8,172 nt of DNA from Flavobacteriaceae bacterium. GTDB lineage: Bacteria > Bacteroidota > Bacteroidia > Flavobacteriales > Flavobacteriaceae. Within the stretch, counting starts at the first letter, position 1. Each line of letters starts with the position of its first letter. This document shows positions 5,500 to 8,172 of the stretch, one piece after another. Below the pieces are notes generated by a model. That model was not told the origin of the DNA and did not search any database. It was given only the letters and a program-made list of their open reading frames with translations. Both the position numbers and the translations under genes were made by a program. The DNA is taken from assembly GCA_030590765.1 (NCBI GenBank), contig JAUVCP010000078.1, positions 1 through 8,172 of the forward strand, written 5' to 3'.

Positions 5500-6542
5500 T
5501 TGTTTGTATACATTAAAAGTTTATCTGTTCCTATTTGTAGCTCTGTTCTTATTTCCCTATTTACATCAGGTGCCTTTATTCCTTTTTCAAAGCATAAATT
5601 TCCGACAAAATTCCTTGCTTCATCCCATAAGTTTGCATCAATAAAACTTTGAAGTGTTATTGCTCCTCCTTCAATTATTATTGACTGGATTTCTCTTTTA
5701 TATAAAATATCCAGAATTTGGACAATTACATTTTTTGAAAAATCAATTCTTTCATAAAACTCTCTATTCTTGTCAACTTTAGTCTTCTTATCGATAAATA
5801 CAATAGTTTCAATTTCATCATCATAAAAATGAAAATCAGTATTGGTTTTTAGATCTTTATCAATCGCAATTCGTACAGGCGACCTTCCTGAATAGGTACG
5901 TGCACTTAATTTCGGATTATCCTGTAATACCGTATTCGTTCCAACCAAAACAGACGCTTCTTCTGTACGCCATTTATGCACCAATTGCTGAGAATAACTA
6001 TTAGAAATCCATATAGGTTTATTCTCTACCGCAGTTTCTACCTCTGGAAAAATAAAACCATCTTTAGTCTGAGCCCATTTTAAAATAATATAAGGTCGCT
6101 TTTTTTGATGAAAAGTAAAGAATCTTCTATTTAACTGATTACATTTATTTTCTAAAACGCCAACCGTTACATTACAATTGTTATTTTTTAAAAATGCAAT
6201 ACCTTTTCCATGCACCATATCATTAAGATCTATCGAACCTATTACAACATTTGGAATTTTCATCTGTATGATCAAAAGCGAACAAGGTGGTGTTCTACCA
6301 TAATGAGAGCAAGGCTCTAAATTCACATACAAAGTTGATTTTGACAGCAAACTTTTATCTTTTACAGAATTGATTGCATTCACTTCTGCATGTGGTTCAC
6401 CTGCTTTTCTATGCCAGCCCTCACCTATAATCTTGTCCTCATAAACAATAACACTTCCAACCAATGGATTTGGATATGTAGTACCCAGACCATTTTTAGC
6501 CAGATCTAAACAACGTTGCATATATTTTTTATGGATCTCCAA
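5493..6542 (-). CDS. ribD: Bifunctional riboflavin biosynthesis protein RibD (deaminase/reductase)
   Basis: A 349-residue, full-length RibD catalysing the second and third steps of riboflavin synthesis: deamination of the diaminopyrimidine, then NADPH reduction of the ribose (EC 3.5.4.26 and 1.1.1.193). The N-terminal deaminase has zinc ligands His51 (in PHAEVNA, with catalytic Glu53) and Cys78/Cys87 in EPCSHYGRTPPC. YPNPLVGSVIV (23-33) is also characteristic. The C-terminal reductase (about 150-349) shows ILKWAQTKDGFI, VGTNTVLQDNPKLSAR (200-215) and IIIEGGAITLQSFI (288-301). The start is TTG at 6540-6542: an in-frame TAA lies four codons upstream, and starting at Met8 (6519-6521) would clip residues that relatives usually have. 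It heads a unit with the HAD phosphatase and YigZ genes. The 81-base upstream region is too short for an FMN riboswitch and shows none. Confidence 0.95.
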   Translation of the reverse strand: MEIHKKYMQRCLDLAKNGLGTTYPNPLVGSVIVYEDKIIGEGWHRKAGEPHAEVNAINSVKDKSLLSKSTLYVNLEPCSHYGRTPPCSLLIIQMKIPNVVIGSIDLNDMVHGKGIAFLKNNNCNVTVGVLENKCNQLNRRFFTFHQKKRPYIILKWAQTKDGFIFPEVETAVENKPIWISNSYSQQLVHKWRTEEASVLVGTNTVLQDNPKLSARTYSGRSPVRIAIDKDLKTNTDFHFYDDEIETIVFIDKKTKVDKNREFYERIDFSKNVIVQILDILYKREIQSIIIEGGAITLQSFIDANLWDEARNFVGNLCFEKGIKAPDVNREIRTELQIGTDKLLMYTNKW

Positions 6543-6587
6543 AATGATGTATTATTATATTTTACGAATTTATAAAAAGATTATATC

Positions 6588-6595
6588 TAAATTTG
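6588..6595 (+). promoter_or_regulatory. Bacteroidota -7 promoter element for the GNAT-prmC unit (TAAATTTG)
   Basis: TAAATTTG is an exact match to TAnnTTTG, 28 bases before the ATG at 6624. Transcription would begin near 6600, leaving a leader of about 24 nt. No TTG is found 17-23 bases upstream, so only the -7 half is supported. The surrounding divergent region 6543-6623 is almost entirely A/T, where chance matches are more likely. Confidence 0.45.
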
Positions 6596-6623
6596 AATTC
6601 TTTAAATTATTTACCATTCATTT

Positions 6624-7115
6624 ATGAATAATAACATCGAAATAAGATCTATCCAAAAAAAAGATAATGATTCACTTTCCAAAATAATTAAATCCACTTT
6701 AGAAGAGTTCAATGCTGCAATTGATGGAACAGCCTATACAGATTACGAAACTGATGCCATGTTTGAAGCTTACACAAAAGACAAATCCATATATTATGTA
6801 GCTCTTTTGGATAACAAAATCGTAGCAGGATGTGGGATTAACCCTTTACAAAATGGTGAAAAAGAGATATGTGAACTCCAGAAAATGTATATGGCCCTAA
6901 ATGCAAGAGGTAAAAAAATAGGTAAAAACCTTCTTTTTAAATGTCTTGATTTTGCTAAAAAAGCAGGTTACCAACAAATTTATCTTGAAACTTTCCCTAA
7001 TATGACTTCTGCAATTGCACTGTACAAAAAAACCGGATTTTACAATATATACCATTCTTTAGGAAACACCTGTCACTATTCCTGTAACGTATGGATGTTA
7101 AAAGATTTACAATGA
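6624..7115 (+). CDS. GNAT-family N-acetyltransferase
   Basis: A 163-residue single-domain GNAT, normal size. The acetyl-CoA pyrophosphate-binding motif A spans about 85-104: LQKMYM (beta strand 4), then ALNARGKKIGKNLL, with Arg95-Gly96-Lys97-Lys98-Ile99-Gly100 fitting (Q/R)-x-x-G-x-(G/A). Motif B follows as IYLETFPNMTSAIALYKKTGF (starting at residue 119), typical of the beta5/alpha4 region. Substrate cannot be told from sequence. It is not recognisably RimI, although it lies next to prmC. The stop TGA (7113-7115) overlaps the prmC ATG in an ATGA arrangement, so the two are likely co-transcribed and translationally coupled. The ATG at 6624 is the first in frame and sits just downstream of an exact -7 promoter element. 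The gene is divergent from ribD. Confidence 0.88.
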   Translation: MNNNIEIRSIQKKDNDSLSKIIKSTLEEFNAAIDGTAYTDYETDAMFEAYTKDKSIYYVALLDNKIVAGCGINPLQNGEKEICELQKMYMALNARGKKIGKNLLFKCLDFAKKAGYQQIYLETFPNMTSAIALYKKTGFYNIYHSLGNTCHYSCNVWMLKDLQ

Positions 7116-7984
7116 ATATTTTAGAATTAAAAAATATATTCAGATCTGAATTAGGTAATATTTTCCCAAAAAATGAAATTGATAGTTTTTTCTATATGCT
7201 ATCTGACACCTATTTGCATCTAAAAAAAGTAGACATTGCCTTAAATCCAAATCTGACCATAGCTCCCTCAAAAGAAAAAGAGTTCAATTCGGCTTTAGAC
7301 AAGCTTAAAAAAGAAGAACCTATACAATATATATTAGGTGAAACAGAGTTTTACGGTTTACCTTTTTATATTGATAAAAATGTTTTAATTCCAAGACCCG
7401 AAACAGAAGAATTGGTGAAATGGATCATTGATGAAGTTAAAAGTCAAAAATCAAAAGTCAAAAGTTACTCTGAAAATAATTTGAAGATCTTGGATATCGG
7501 TACAGGTAGTGGCTGTATTGCTATTTCACTGGCAAAACATTTACCCAATGCTAAAATATGGGCATTAGATGTTTCAGATAAAGCTTTAGACATTGCTAAA
7601 AAAAATGCCACACTAAACAATGCTGAAATTCATTTTTTAACACAAAACATACTGACTACAAAACAGTTACCTGAAATAATGGATATAATTGTTAGCAATC
7701 CTCCCTATGTTAGAGAGCTTGAAAAATACGAGATCAATAATAACGTATTAAAACATGAACCTCACCTAGCTTTGTTTGTAGAAGATGAAAATGCTTTAAT
7801 CTTTTATGATAAAATTGCTGATCTGGCAAAAGAAAACTTAAATAATAAAGGTCAGTTATATTTTGAGATCAATCAATATTTAGCTAAAGAGACTACAGCA
7901 TTATTAAAGAATAAAGGATTCAAAAATATTGAATTAAGAAAGGATATTTTTGGAAATTCCAGAATGCTCAAAGCAGAAATATAA
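7112..7984 (+). CDS. prmC: Peptide chain release factor N5-glutamine methyltransferase PrmC (HemK)
   Basis: I start it at ATG 7112-7114, giving 290 residues and a four-base overlap with the GNAT stop. An in-frame ATG at 7091 lies inside the GNAT gene and adds only seven uncharacteristic residues. PrmC methylates the Gln of the GGQ motif in release factors RF1 and RF2 using SAM. The N-terminal helical domain (about 1-90) recognises the factor and includes EPIQYILGETEFYG. Next is VLIPRPETEELV (91-102), then the Rossmann SAM site ILDIGTGSGCIAISLA (126-141), and the catalytic NPPY motif at Asn196-Tyr199, which cradles the target Gln. An odd feature is a 7-bp tandem repeat encoding a Lys/Ser-rich stretch near residues 110-119, between IPRPETEEL and the SAM motif. 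The reading frame is intact, so the enzyme is probably functional. Confidence 0.96.
   Translation: MNILELKNIFRSELGNIFPKNEIDSFFYMLSDTYLHLKKVDIALNPNLTIAPSKEKEFNSALDKLKKEEPIQYILGETEFYGLPFYIDKNVLIPRPETEELVKWIIDEVKSQKSKVKSYSENNLKILDIGTGSGCIAISLAKHLPNAKIWALDVSDKALDIAKKNATLNNAEIHFLTQNILTTKQLPEIMDIIVSNPPYVRELEKYEINNNVLKHEPHLALFVEDENALIFYDKIADLAKENLNNKGQLYFEINQYLAKETTALLKNKGFKNIELRKDIFGNSRMLKAEI
7439..7466 (+). repeat. 7-bp tandem repeat, four units, inside prmC
   Basis: Four consecutive heptamers: AAAAGTC, AAAAATC, AAAAGTC, AAAAGTT. Units 1 and 3 are identical; units 2 and 4 differ from them by one base each. It encodes a Lys/Ser-rich, probably surface-exposed linker (KSQKSKVKS). Since seven is not a multiple of three, gain or loss of one unit would shift the prmC frame, while three units would preserve it. 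Confidence 0.8.
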
Positions 7985-7985
7985 A

Positions 7986-8019
7986 TTGACAAGTCTTTCA
8001 ACTTTTTGCTTTACTTTTG
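7986..8019 (+). promoter_or_regulatory. Candidate trmD promoter (TTG-N23-TACTTTTG), very close to the start codon
   Basis: TACTTTTG at 8012-8019 is an exact match to TAnnTTTG. TTG at 7986-7988 lies 23 bases upstream, at the long end of the range seen in flavobacteria. The -7 element ends four bases before the trmD ATG, so initiation at the usual distance would fall at or next to the A of the ATG. The transcript would then be leaderless or nearly so. The alternative is read-through from prmC, whose stop is 39 bases before trmD. Confidence 0.5.
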
Positions 8020-8023
8020 CCAT

Positions 8024-8172
8024 ATGCGAATAGACATCATTACCGTTTCTCCCGAATTAATTAAAAGTCCGTTTGAGCATTCCATCATTAAAAGAGGAAT
8101 TGACAAAGGAATTGTTGAAATTCATTTTCATGATCTACGCAATTATGCGATCAATAAATATGGTAAAATTGA
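8024..8172 (+). CDS. trmD: tRNA (guanine37-N1)-methyltransferase TrmD, N-terminal part (runs off window)
   Basis: The first 49 codons of trmD, cut by the right window edge. The N-terminus MRIDIITVSPELIKSPFEHS, then IIKRGIDKGIVEIHFHDLRNYAINK, is characteristic of bacterial TrmD (consensus M-x-I-(D)-I-(I/L)-T-(L/V)-x-P-E, SI(I/L)KRA, HDLRDY). TrmD uses SAM to methylate G37 next to the anticodon in tRNAs reading CNN and some CGG codons, preventing +1 frameshifts; it is a SPOUT (trefoil-knot) dimer, but the knot and catalytic residues lie outside the window. The start at ATG 8024 agrees with the conserved family N-terminus. It follows prmC by 39 bases in the same direction, with its own strong -7 element directly before the ATG, so it may be transcribed both alone and with prmC. 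Confidence 0.93.
   Translation, partial: MRIDIITVSPELIKSPFEHSIIKRGIDKGIVEIHFHDLRNYAINKYGKI

Noticed and set aside
6565..6572. Possible ribD -7 element on the minus strand (TAAATTCG)
   Set aside because: One mismatch to TAnnTTTG in very A/T-rich DNA and no TTG at the expected upstream distance; chance match is likely.
6543..6623. FMN riboswitch upstream of ribD
   Set aside because: The gap is 81 bases of nearly pure A/T, too short for the six-helix FMN aptamer, and lacks its conserved G-rich elements.
7091..7111. ATG at 7091 as the prmC start
   Set aside because: It lies inside the GNAT gene; ATG 7112 gives the familiar N-terminus and a classic ATGA overlap.
1..8172. Mobile element, CRISPR array, tRNA/rRNA genes or a novel defence system
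   Set aside because: No transposase, integrase, inverted terminal repeats, spaced direct repeats or RNA-gene signatures were seen; every gene in the window belongs to a common chromosomal family.

Overview
This is a compact stretch of housekeeping chromosome from a low-G+C member of the Bacteroidota, most probably Flavobacteriia or a close relative. The assignment rests on three things. Close copies of the Bacteroidota promoter element TAnnTTTG precede several genes, and Shine-Dalgarno sequences are weak or absent. The protein set is typical of flavobacteria: a DUF2279-like lipoprotein C-terminus, a secreted lysozyme-like protein, a short RsmI-like methylase and a YihX-like HAD. The DNA is also very A/T-rich. 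I see no mobile element, CRISPR array, rRNA, tRNA or obvious foreign island. Coding density is high and no gene-free stretch exceeds about 170 bases.

Layout. Positions 3-254 (+) hold the 3' end of a DUF2279-like gene. Positions 379-1008 (+) encode a secreted lysozyme-fold protein behind a recognisable promoter. Convergent to it, positions 3660 down to 1049 (-) form a tight three-gene unit: dnaA, a low-molecular-weight tyrosine phosphatase, and an RsmI-like SAM methyltransferase. The last two share an ATGA stop/start overlap. The divergent region 3661-3826 separates dnaA from a YbgC-type thioesterase (3827-4231, +). It contains one perfect DnaA box and candidate promoters for both directions. 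Positions 6542 down to 4248 (-) form a second unit: ribD, a HAD phosphatase and a YigZ/IMPACT protein, with ribD and the HAD gene overlapping. Divergent from ribD, positions 6624-7984 (+) carry a GNAT acetyltransferase coupled to prmC by an ATGA overlap. Then trmD starts at 8024 and runs off the window.

How the genes fit together. The common theme is central information processing: replication initiation (dnaA), release-factor methylation (prmC), tRNA m1G37 methylation (trmD) and an RsmI-related methylase. Beside these sit riboflavin synthesis (ribD) and cell-wall or envelope maintenance. The best leads are: the HAD phosphatase translationally overlapped with ribD, a candidate for the riboflavin-pathway phosphatase that is often unassigned; a DnaA box abutting a possible dnaA promoter; a trmD promoter element so close to the ATG that the mRNA may be leaderless; TTG starts in two genes of the same operon; and a 7-bp tandem repeat inside prmC. 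I found no convincing novel defence, mobile or secretion system. This looks like an ordinary core region with a few regulatory oddities.
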